A program made the translations under genes and the position numbers. A DNA stretch of 64,000 bases from the NCBI RefSeq assembly GCF_030269925.1, contig NC_085114.1, positions 10,372,001 through 10,436,000 of the forward strand. The letters run 5' to 3'. This document shows positions 44,022-56,200 of this stretch, piece after piece; the stretch's first letter is position 1; every line of letters begins with the position of its first letter. This DNA is from Bombyx mori (lineage: Eukaryota; Arthropoda; Insecta; Lepidoptera; Bombycidae). The notes under the pieces are model-generated. The model did not search any database. It had not been told where the DNA came from and worked only from the letters and a program-made list of their open reading frames with translations.

Positions 44022-45561
44022 TCACTTGGTTCCTGTGGAGAGTAGAGCAAGAAGTCCAGATGCAGCCGTGAGAGACACAATGTAATTACTGAATATACTA
44101 TAAGGAACTGTATTATTTCAAATATAACACTGAAAGAGATAATAAAAACATGCAAAAGCAACTGGCCTTCATTTTAGAGAAAACTGCACATTTACTGTAT
44201 AGTTACTATTAAAGAGAAATTCCAATTTTTATAGATAAAGTCCATTTTTTATTAATTATCATCTTCTCACTACCATGGCCAATAATAAGATACCCGGTAC
44301 ATCCATATCAATCGAACTGACTGTGCCAGTATTCAAATTCTAAGGTTCCAGTAACCACTTAACACTAGATGGCCCGTGAGCTTGTCCACACATTTAAGCA
44401 ATAAAAAAACCTAAAAATTTAAATCAGTACTTTTTAAATAAAACTGTTTCTGAATCACTTACAATTTGAATAAATCTTCATTATAATTGCTTTTCAATAC
44501 AAGATTGTCTTCTGCACATTTCAATGACTGTTCTAACTCAATAGTTTTTAGCATCCCCTTTAAGAATTTTAATTAGCCCAATTAAATAAGCAACTAGAAG
44601 TATTTTGTTGTTCTTAGCTTTTACATTTTATAAAAGGATACACTGTAGGTGTGAATGTACGCAGAATGTAGAAACTGCTCAAGATGACAATAGTCAGGAA
44701 AAGTGCGTTATTGTAGAAAATTGAGTATGTGGTAGCTTCATAATCTGCCACCTCATTCTTTTTCCACAAGATTCTGAAATAGATGAATCAGACAATGATT
44801 AAAACTTCCAATCCCACAACAAAACATACAACTAATCTCTCTAAACCTACAAATCTATTATTACTTTTATAGTTTTTTTTTGTTTGTTTTAATAAAGCAG
44901 CCCTCAACTGCTGGACATAGGCCTCTAGCAATATAAGCCACTAACGTCAGCCTTGTGTTTCATGGATTATTTATTTAATCACTTGTTTATCATTTAAAAC
45001 TTGTAGTCTATCCTAGTTTTCCTAATCTCTTTGAAATAAATTTATAGAAAAGCAAACTATAATCACCTTTCGTCCTTTTCTTTTCTGCTCATTTTTTTAT
45101 CATCAGCAAGCTTCCTGGACATTTCACGGGCAACAGCATCCTCCCTGCGCACAGCAACACGGTGCTTCAACTGGAACTTAGTGTTACGGTAGGCAAGAGC
45201 CAGCAACCAGGTGCTAGCTGCCGTTACTAGGATAAACCAAATAATTGCGGTGCTTATTTCCAATGAATGTACCCTCCAGAACAACCCTGTAAATACAAAG
45301 TAGGTTATTAAACTTAACATACTGAACGGCTCTTATCAACTTTTACGTACGACCTTTATAATTTAATAACTGAAAGTCTACAATATTATAATTTTAAAAG
45401 CTTCAGTTAATACTTAAATACCACTTACAAATTGGAATTGCTGAAACAATAAAAGCGTTCCCGTAAAAGAGAGCAGACGATTTTGTGGACACATTCCGGC
45501 TAAAATCTTGCAACAATAACTCTTCTTCTTTTGTAAAAGCTTTGTTGTTCTTTCCAGACAT
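44022..45561 (-). CDS. SSR3: Translocon-associated protein subunit gamma, 4 exons
   Basis: TRAP-gamma is a four-pass ER membrane protein of the complex that assists Sec61 in translocating secretory proteins. Exons on the minus strand are 45561-45429, 45286-45067, 44773-44642 and 44088-44022, in phase, giving 183 aa (human 185). Matching blocks are [89 protein letters not shown] and the C-terminal [14 protein letters not shown]. The exon 3 donor GTATCC is weaker than the rest. It is head-to-head with CAP-D2 and tail-to-tail with the receptor gene. Confidence 0.95.
44341..44409 (+). mobile_element. Bm1 SINE, short 3' fragment in SSR3 intron 3
   Basis: Plus-sense: 'taaggttccagtaaccactt' to 'acacatttaagcaataaaaa'. 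Confidence 0.7.
44885..44945 (-). repeat. RTE-type LINE tail fragment
   Basis: The minus strand resembles the RTE 3' end ('gaggcctatgtccagcagtt'). It lies in SSR3 intron 2. Confidence 0.45.
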
Positions 45562-47249
45562 TTTTACTAAATAGGTTACTTTAACTTTTACAAACACAAA
45601 TAAAAGCTGCGTACTGTTCAGTGGCAAGACAACTCTTAGAATTCTATACGTCAGCTTCCTTGCCTTCTTTGCTGGCGAACGAAAGTTAAACGTCAAGTGA
45701 CATGTAGGCAACGTGTCAAAAAGTAATACCAGCATAAAAAACTCATAAACTCATAACACAAGTACAAAATAACATTTTTACTGAGTCAGAGTTATGTGCT
45801 ATAATTTACCGAATTTGAATGGCGTAGAATGATTGTATAAAATAAGGTCTGATGCACCAAATTTGTACAACCATGGATATATTATCTTATAACAATTAGG
45901 AGAACCAAGATAACCGATATAGCTTGAAGGAGCCAAAAAGTTATTTAATGTCCACCAATAGGTAGGCCTCTGACAAATTAGACCAACGCCATCTTAAAGG
46001 TAATGGAAATCCGTAGTATGCGTGCTGCGCAGATCCGATTATTACTGTGAGGGAGTCCATATAGAGTCCCTTCTTTATTTCACCGTAAAATCATGTTTTA
46101 CGTAATTAACACCACAGTTGAAACAATAGGAGTTTTATACTTGAAGCGGCATAAACAATTCTAGGTTATTATATTATATTAGTTATTATACACATTATAT
46201 CTTATTTTTTCGGTTTCAAATTTTTTGGCGGTAAAAAGGTCTTATGTCACAGACTATCTTCTTTTTCCCACGTCTCGTGCGTTCCGGCTTACGCATCATA
46301 AAAAGTGCGTTCTTAAACACCAGATATGCTATCGTTCGTGAAGGCCTATCTCCAGCAGTAGACATTTGTGGACTAATTATGATGATCTCGAATAATCTGA
46401 TATCAGCATTCTTTCAATTTTCAATCAATCAGTCGTGTTTGCTTTTATCTGCGTAATCTTCGAGATGACGTCGGTCGTCTAGTTAGAGTAGTATTGATCA
46501 CGGTCGTACCTGCTCCCATGTTCTGTCTCTGGCCGGGCTTGGACGCTCAGGTGAATATTGCCAAGGAGCCATCGGGAGCTATAAAAGGGAATTAACTGAT
46601 AGAAAGCCTCACATTAGGAAAAAACCTACTTTGCCTTTCATTGCCGTCCATGCAACTATTGTGACTATGCATACAAATATTATGTATTGTAAAATTCGAA
46701 TGTTTTACACGAAAATTTTCAATTGGTTCCAAATTTTTTGTAAACGAATGTTTTCCAAACTTATTAACTGTTTAACAATATTTGCTATGTGTATGTGCAT
46801 TACTATAATTCTCATGTTGTATTTGTTATTTGAGCTGCTCTACACACACATCACTTTTAATTATTATTCTCATAATCCTCTCGCAAGTCTGCTGGAAGAG
46901 ATTTCTTAATGAAATAAGCAGTGCCTTTGTATATAATTTTCCTATTACTCTGTACTATGTCTTCTTTTTGTGTGTACATAAATAAATAAATAACTGAAGT
47001 GTTCTATTTTTAAAAGTAAGGAACTTTGATCCTGTTCAAATACCTACTTAAATAAAAATTCCAGATGGTCTGTGAAAAAGTTGACATATATGTCATGCAC
47101 GTCAACTTCACTTTAAATTTGAATTTTGAAAACAAACTGATTTTGTAGGTGCGGTGTTTGAGTTTAGTTTGTAATATAAATAAACCTTTAAACAGCTTAC
47201 CTTAATAAATGTGATAACATATTTACTAAAATCCTTGCGATAGCAAAAC
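45562..47249. other. Divergent region between SSR3 and CAP-D2
   Basis: It should contain both promoters. An RTE-like tail fragment (46335-46390, plus) and a TATAAAA motif (46580-46586) are visible. The TATA motif precedes a short ORF whose first ATG near 46667 would give an 80-aa hydrophobic product. A start-stop AUG element (ATGTGA, 47209-47214) lies 36 nt before the CAP-D2 start. Confidence 0.4.
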
Positions 47250-50200
47250 ATGAGTCATTTTGAATTTGCTATTCCCTTACAAAAGGACGAGTTATTAGAA
47301 TCCCATGCAGGACAATATCACGTCGAGGATGTAGTACAACCGCGACTCATGTTGTCGAAATTACAAGGTATTCACTCAAAAATTTGTTATGTTTAAAGAT
47401 ATTAAGTTCATATAATTGCCGAAGCTTTATACGATCCTAATTTTTTCTAAAGTCCTTTAAAATTGGGGCATTGGTGATTTTTACATAAAACATTGTAGTT
47501 GTCCAGTTTCATTATTTTACTTATAACCAAATTGATATTTACTACAAATGAAAACAAATTTACAGATGGAGCCCGTGCTTATAATTCTGTAGGAGTTGAT
47601 TATATACTTGAACATTTTGATACATATTTTTCAATAATTGTACATGGAGTGAAACTGGAGTGGAATGTCATCAACAAAGGTAATTTATGCTTATAGCAAA
47701 CAAATTATAAATATAACAAGGAACTGAATATTAAATAGTCTTACAGTTTTTTATGGACAATTTGTGTAATAAGATTTTTATTATTTCCATCAATGGCAGT
47801 TGAGTATAAAGTGTATATTATGGTACACATAATGGTTAAGAGATACTGCTACTCATGAACCTCATTAATGGGACATAGCAAAAAACGCATATGATCTTAT
47901 CTAATTTTCATTGATTGGGTCAATATATTATATAGTAAGACATTTTATTTATTTTTTATTTATTGATCTGATCACAGCCCACCTCGTGTTAAGGGGTCTC
48001 AGGAGCCCATAGACATCAACCACATTAATGCTGCCACCCACTTTCAGACATGAGTTGAAAGTCTCTGTCGTTACAGTACAATTGCTGTCCCACCCTTTTA
48101 GTACCGAAACACATTACTGTTTCACAGCAGAAATGAGCAAGGTGGTGGTACCTGCCCATGCAAGCTCATAAGATACCCTACCACCAGTTAATATATCATA
48201 AGATAGGTATGAAATATGATATGAATTACCTATTCCAAGATTAGATTGGGTTTTCAGGCTTTGACCACATAATAAGGGCTGCTAAGAATTTATGCAGTCA
48301 TTTAGAATTAATACTCCAGGAACAAGAATTGGATGTTGATGTGAGGGTTAAAAATCTAAATATTACTAAAATGATAATGTACCTCTTCACCCAAATAATG
48401 AAAACAAAAGACACCAAATTGGCTGCTGATGTGAGTATAATTCCCGCATCATCATTTTTTATTTGTAAAAATAAAGTTTTTTTACTTTTGTCTTTGTTTT
48501 ATCACAATGTTTGGCCAGACTGAAGAAAGTTATATTTTCGATAAAAAACATTATGAGTTCATCTTCGTGTGTTAAAGTGAGTAAAAGCATTCATGTGGTT
48601 TGTTTTTGGCTCTGGTATCCTAGACATCAAGAGGCCGAGGTCACCAAGACCCAGATTAATGTAGTATTTTCTATTTTCATATAAGCTAGATCTATAGGAT
48701 TTTGATTGCTTTGAGAGATTTTTACAAGTAACAAACAGAAGTGTGGTTTGGTTTAAATCTCAAATGTATACATATAATATTTTTTCATGTCACAGAATTC
48801 CACTAAGCTAACATTGGGCAAGAAAGGTAAGAAGGCAACAGAAGAAGAAGAATTATGTGGTTGGACAGAATCTGACAAGCAAGCGGCAATGCTCACTCTG
48901 TACTTGGTTACACAACAACCATTATCAAGATTGTGGGACCCTCCATTGGCTGAAGATAATTTTGTTTCGTTAGTATCACCCAAATCTATAGAATAAAATT
49001 GTAAATACAAGTTTATGCATTTATCCCTATAATCACATTAACCAATCACAATATGCTCATATTAATCTATTATTTATGTAGACATACATATACTAACACT
49101 TGGTGATTGCTTTATTCCAATTGGTTCTGAAAATTAATAATTTAATCTTTTGTTTATGCTAACTGTCAAAGTGAAAAAATTTAAGATTAATAAATGCTAT
49201 TTCAATAAAAGAGCTTTTGTAGAAAAAATACAATGAAAATATGAAATTAAATACTTTTAGAATGATAGCAGATCCTTGCTACAAAGCACTAGAAGAACAA
49301 ATGATCAAAAACAAAGCTATAAGAGACACTGTGTTCCAAGTTCTAGGAGTCCTTATAAAGAAATATAACCATGGGACATCATGTCTCATTAAACTCGTCC
49401 AGGTATGTATATGGTTTTAAACCTTTTATTCTTACAAAACAATAAGATGCCACTTGGCTATTTCGGTCGCAAAGCAATCACACGGACTTGATTGGAATTG
49501 ATTTTTTTACTCAGTCATGAACTTGACTACATATTCTAAGTAATAAACAAAAAAAATGTTTTTTAAAAGAACAGTAAAAAGATAAATAAAATTTTATTTC
49601 AGATACTTCAAATGGTTGAGCATGCTGTGTCACCAATATGTGCTGGAGTAGTACAGTTGACAAAAGAATTTGGACTTGGTACTTTTGGGCCACAAATGGT
49701 AATAGAAAATATATTATTTCAGAATAAATCTTCTCATCTTTTAAAATATGTTGCTGTAACTTTTGTATCTTTTGACTAGAATTCTTTTTTACATAAGGTA
49801 ACTTAGTAAAAATTATTCTAAGACTTGTAAACTGATATAATCTGAATAATAATAAAAACAAGCAATAAATACGGCTGATCAACTAAAATGAGAAGCAAGG
49901 AACAGCAAAAAGGAACAACCATTTTTATGTTATCAATTTCTGCTAGACAAACACAATATGTTTAAGAATATGATCATCAATGTTTAACTGTGTTACAAAA
50001 ATTTCATACAAACGATCGGGTGGTAATCTCAGTCACCACTAATAACTTTAAAAACGTTAATGACTGTGTATTAGGATCATTATTTTGGATCCTTCTGATC
50101 AATTCTTGATGTTTTTAGGCATTTTAAGCACCGTCCTCAGCGAACCCGTTGAATGCGACGAAGGCTTCGGCGTTTAGTTTAACCCACAGACAGACAACTC

Positions 50201-53200
50201 ACTTAATATCTTGCTGTATAAAGTGGTAAAATAAAGTAATAATAGTAAATAACTAAACTAAACACGAATAGACTTAGTAAATTAATATTTTGTGGAGCTG
50301 CAACAGAACTCTATACCAATCACAAACCTACGCTATCCTTAAGAAACAACACGATACAGACAATTACTGAGGTAAAAGTTACACCGACTTGGTGCTACTT
50401 AACTGCTCCCAGGAATTTAATGACATTGCTTTTTCAACTATACTACAATAGGTTCGTGAAATAGCAGAAGCTCTGGCGTCAACTGAGGAAGAAACAACAG
50501 GCACAGAGCAGAGTGCAGCTAGGAACTGTGGGGCTTTCTTATTGGAACTCACCAAAGAACTACCTAAAGAAATGGCCAATGCAATTGCGACATTACAACC
50601 ATATTTGGAGAGCGATGAGGTAAGATATTAGTCAGTACTTAAACAGCTTACAGATCTGACAAGGTTATTTTAAGATATCAACTATTCCTAACGTTTCTAG
50701 GGCGTTTGATGAGGCCTTAGTATAGTTCGGTAGGCAGCGGCTTGGCTCTGCCCCTGGCATTGCAGAAGTCCATGGGCGACGGTAACCACTCACCATCAGG
50801 TGGGCCGTATGCTCGTCTGCCTACAAGGGCAAAAGTTATGTCCTGTATTGTTGTTGTATTGTATAACTGATGTTTTTGCGTGATAGAAATTATGCAAACA
50901 AGTGGAGCTGCTGGCTCTTCTGCTTTGGACGCTAATAATTAAATATTACATTACTACATCTTAACTTACCCATGTACATACATTTATATCAGCACAGTAT
51001 TACTGAGGTCGGCCAATTGAAATATCTCTTCATGAAACTAACTTATCATGAAAATTGTGAATTAAAATTAAATTAAATTAAGTTAATCACTAATAGACAA
51101 TCGTAACAGGATAGCAGTAACAAAATTAAAAAAAAATACATCGGGATGTACAAACGCGGTACAAAAAGAGGGTCGCGTTTCCGATCAGGTGGTAGATTCT
51201 TTGGAGCACGGCTCTTGCTAGGGTTCGTGTTAGCAACAACATCGTCAGGTTTGAGCCCCGCGAGCTCACCTACTAGTTCGGTGAATCTAGAATAACCCCT
51301 CGAAGTTACTAGAATAGATAAAAAAAAATGCAATCTCATCATCATCATCATCATCTCAGCCTCTCCACTGTCCAATGCTGAACATAGACTTCTCCAAGTG
51401 ATCCCCAGTGCGGCCGGTCCAATGCTATCTATTGTCCATCAAAGCCAAGGATGTGTAAAAAGAAACTATTAATTTTGGTTGACAGTCATACACGCTCCGT
51501 ATCAGCGTGCTCGGGATGATGTGCGAGGTGCTGAGCGTGGAGTTGCGCGGCGAGGGCTTGTCGGACGCGCAGCGCATACAGCGCGACGACTTCCTCGACG
51601 ATTTGTATGAGCACATACACGATCTATCCGCTTATGTACGCCATAAGGTTAGTTTTTTTTTTTTTTACACGCCACGTTAACTCGTCCCTTGCTAAGTTCG
51701 TAAAGAACTTGTGTTACAGGTACCAGATAACGGAAATAAATGTAAGATTTTTATTATACACGTACATATATTTAATATACATCCATAACCCTGGAAAAGA
51801 CATTTTATATTTATCATACAAATATCTTCCCTTGGCGGGATTCGAAGCCGCGACTCCCTTGTGTAGTGACCATATCACTTACCACTACACCAGACGGCCG
51901 TCAAGTTAGAACCAAACTAAGCTTTTTGGAAACGTCCTTCAAAGAAGTCATGGCTGTGTCTTTGCTATTACTAAAAAAATCACATCCACATCTTATTTGT
52001 AGCCTATAGTTACAGGCATTTGCATTTTTATTTTTATTTTTTTTTATTGCCTTTGCAGCCAGACGGGCATACGGCCCACCTGATGGTGAGTGGTTACCGT
52101 CGCCCATGGACTTCAGCAATGCAAGGGGCAGAGCCAAGTCGCTGCCTACCGCTTAATACTCTCCACAAGCCTCGTTTGAAGAAGGACATGTCATAGCGCT
52201 CGGGAAACACCGTGGAGGGGAGCTCATTCCATAGCCGGATGGTACGTGGCAAAAAAGATCTCTGGAAACGCACTGTGGATGACCGCAGCGGCTCCAGGTA
52301 GTATGGATGAACTCTACTCCGGTGGCGGGCGGTGCGATGGTAAAAACGAGATGCTGTTATCATCTCGAACAATTCCTCAGAGCACTCCCCATGGAACATA
52401 CGGTACAAAACACAGAGGGAACCGAAGTCCCTCCGCAGACCCAGAGGCTCCAAACGATCCGAGAGAATGGGATTATCGACAATCCGAACGGCCCTCCTCT
52501 GTATGGAGTCAAATGGAAGAAGCTAGTATTTGGGAGCCCCGGCCCAGAGATGGGAGCAGTACTCCATGCGAGGCCGGACTTGTGCTTTATAAAGCAAAAG
52601 TCTTTGTCCAGGCGTGAAGTACCGCTTCGCTCTGTTGAGGACTCCCAGCATTTTGGACGCCAACTTGGCTTTGCCTTCCAAATGACTCCGAAACTGGACA
52701 TCGCTCGAAATGTCGACCCCAAGTATCCCAATACTCTCGGAAGGTTGCAGGGATACTCCTTGGAATTGCGGCGCCTTGACAAAGGGGTCCTTCTTCGCAG
52801 TGAACGCGCAAACTTGTGTCTTTATCGGGTTGAATTGAACCAAGTTCAATTCACCCCATTTGGAGACTCGCCCCAGAGAGTTCTCCACTTCAGACACAAG
52901 TTTTGATCGTCTCTCTTGCACCGCGCTCCGAGAAAGACTCTGATGGCCGATATATCGCGCATCCCCCGTGCTGTCATCCGCATAGCAATGCATGCCATCA
53001 ATAGACAGCATGTCATTGATATACAGGATGAAAAGCGTGGGGGAGAGCACCGAACCTTGTGGAACGCCAGCGCTAATGGTCATGGTATCAGAACAGTCAC
53101 CGTCTACAACGACCGTGATGCTCCGCCCATCCAAAAAGCTAGCGATCCACTTGCAGAGACCCTCAGGGATTCCGTAAGATGGTAGCTTCTATAGAAGTGC

Positions 53201-56200
53201 CCTATGCCAGACCCTGTCGAAGGCCTTCGCGATATCAAGGCTCACAGCAAGAGCCTCGCCCTTGCTCTCATTTCTAATAAAATACTTGCATTTCTAATAA
53301 AATCAATCAAACAACCTCTGTACGTATATAATACACGAAGAACAAGAAGTCAGTTTATTGTTAAAAGGAGAACAAAAGAAAAAAAAACCCTATAATTATA
53401 GTTTAGTTTTAGTTTACTATAAGTATAGTTTCCCGAGCGCTATGACATGTCCTTCTTCAAACGAGGTCTCGTGGAGAGTATTAAGCGGTATACAGCGGCT
53501 TGGCTCTGCCCCTGGCATTGCTGAAGTCCATGGGCGCCGGTAACCACTCACCATCAGGTGGGCCTCGTCTCGTCTGCCTACAAGGGCAATAAAAAAAAGT
53601 CATACCGAGTAAAAGTATAAATGACAATATATAAGCATTTGGTAATAAATAATCTTCATAAGGTGCTCCAATTCTGGTGTCGTTTGCAACGGGAGAACTG
53701 TGTCCCGGTAAACCGACAACGTACCGTACTCGAACGCGCCATTGGACGACTCAAGGACAAGGCGGCCTTAGTGCGTAAAGCTGCCATACAATTATTGAAG
53801 GTGAGTTAAACACATTGTTCAAAATACATTGACTGGTGTTAGGGCAAAAAAGGGCTGTTTTTTTTTTTATTGCTTTGACCAGGGTGGACGAGGTCACAGC
53901 CCACCTGGTGTTAAGTGGTTACTGGAGCCCATAGACATCTACAACGTAAATGCGCCACCCACCTTGAGATAAATTCTAAAGTCTCAAGTATAGTTACAAC
54001 GGCTGCTCCACCCTTCAAACCGAAACGCATTACTGCTTCACGGCAGAACTAGGCGGGGCGGTGGTACCTACCTGCGCGGACTCACAAGAGGTCCTACCAC
54101 CAGTAAGTATTTGAGTCTACAGAGGTGAGTGCCAACACCCTGCCTCGTTCTGCCGCGAACCCGTAATTTGTTTCGGTTTTAAGGTTGAAACAGTTGTTGC
54201 ACTATAGAACTGAGACTTGGAACTCATGTCTCTAGGTGGGTGATGGAAATTACATTGTTGATGTCTATGGGCTCCAGTAACCGTTTAACACCAGGTAGGC
54301 CGTGAGTTTGCGTTAACGTCTAATAATAAAAAACAAGTTACACATTTAAAACAATCTTACCACATAATATGTAGTAAAAAATTCAATCAAAAGGTGATTA
54401 TTATTATTATATGAGGTGATAATTGTATTCACAGATATTCTTGGAATGCAACCCGTTTTCTGCACAGTTAAAATTGGATATTTTGGAAGAGCAACTTCAA
54501 ACAGAACAGAAAATCCTCGGCGATCTCCAAAAGAAGCTGAATCCGGGCCCCGACCCTGAACTTGTCAAGAAATGGACGGAAATCGAAGACGACGTGACGA
54601 AGGCTATCAAAAAAAACATAGACGTACTAACACAAGACGAACCGGACCTCTCACAAGCGTCCTTAGATAATTTATATGAAGCAATTCGTAAACACTTGCG
54701 CGAGAAGAATTATTTTAAAGCGTATCTTATTGTAAAGCATACGGAGAGACAATACCCGGACGCGAAACTGCTTAGGTGCGATATGGAGAAAAGCGATCAG
54801 GTGAGTCATTGTAACAGACGAAGAGGTTAGGTCACAGAGTATGGAAAAAATATTGGATGATAAAGGAAGGAAAGTATCTTCTATCTTCTTCTTCTATATC
54901 TATAAAAATGAATTGCTGTTCGTTAGTCTCGCTAAAACTCGAGAACGGCTGGACTGATTTGGCTAATTTTGGTCTTGAATTACTTGTGGAGTTCCAGGGA
55001 AGGTTTAAAAGGTACACAAATTAATGAAAATTCTCGGAATTAAATAAAAATAACAATTTTGTCTTTCCTTTGATGTGTCCCCCGTCGGACGGATTCCTTT
55101 TTTTTTGTTTGAAGTTTATTTTATACAAAAATTAAGGTATTTTATTTATCGATTAAGGCACTACGAAGTCTGCCGGGTCAGCTAGTTAGGAATAAATTTA
55201 ATTTTTTAAAATAAAAAAGTGGGTAGTTAATAATGTTCCGACTTCGATCGCTTGGGTCATGATGAGTGGAGCGCGTTGTGGTGCCTAGGGACTTTAATCA
55301 CAACTTGACGACTAGTAGAACAGCGAGTGTCTATACATCTAAATTAATATTAAAAAATATATTATTAGTAATGATGGCAGTTATACTAGTTACTAGACAG
55401 ATATAGTACATACTAGTGCTCATAAAAAGCTGCTACACATTTCCCGATGTATCTCCAGTCTTCTACGTCCTACATCTACGGACTCGTGTGCTGACCGACA
55501 CACAAAATTTTATTTAGTTACCAAAATTCTTTAGTTACTTAAAATATAAACCTTTAATATCTAACAGAAATTGTGAAGGTTTGACAGTGACGGTTGCATA
55601 TTAGTTATCATAAAAAAAAATGCAATTTCATTTTAATACATCGAAGACGTCCCATCAAACGAAATTTAGATACAAATAATTCAGAAAAACATTATGTAAT
55701 TGTTACTTAAATTTTACAGATTAATTACTTCGTAGCTCTGCTCGGCAACATATTCGTTATACCCGATGTAAGAACGTCCGCCACGCTTACACAACAATGT
55801 GACAACGAATTAGCGTTACACAAACGATTAGAAGAGAAAGAGAGTATAGTCGCGTTTCTACAAGAGTCCGTACACTTCAGTCGGATGGTTTCAGAAGCTG
55901 TGCCCATGATAAACTCTTTGTTGATGTCAAAACAAGCGGGTGATGTGAATGAAGCGATCGACTTCTTCACTACAGCTCATCATTTCAATATAGAATCGGC
56001 CAAAATGGGCGTGGCCAACATGCTGATGCTTGTGTGGTCACCCGATCAGGTACGTTCGGGAACTATGCAAATTTATACAAAACATATCGCCTTTTCGCAT
56101 TAAAAGTGTACAATTTCCAAAAGTATTCGAAATTGAATTAATATGCGTAAACATTTGGTATCATCAGAATTTTTCTCATAAATAATGTCAAAAGAGCGAT

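Noticed and set aside
52246..52906. Long plus-strand ORFs of 123 and 199 codons
   Set aside because: They are antisense frames of the LINE family A reverse transcriptase, which reads correctly on the minus strand.
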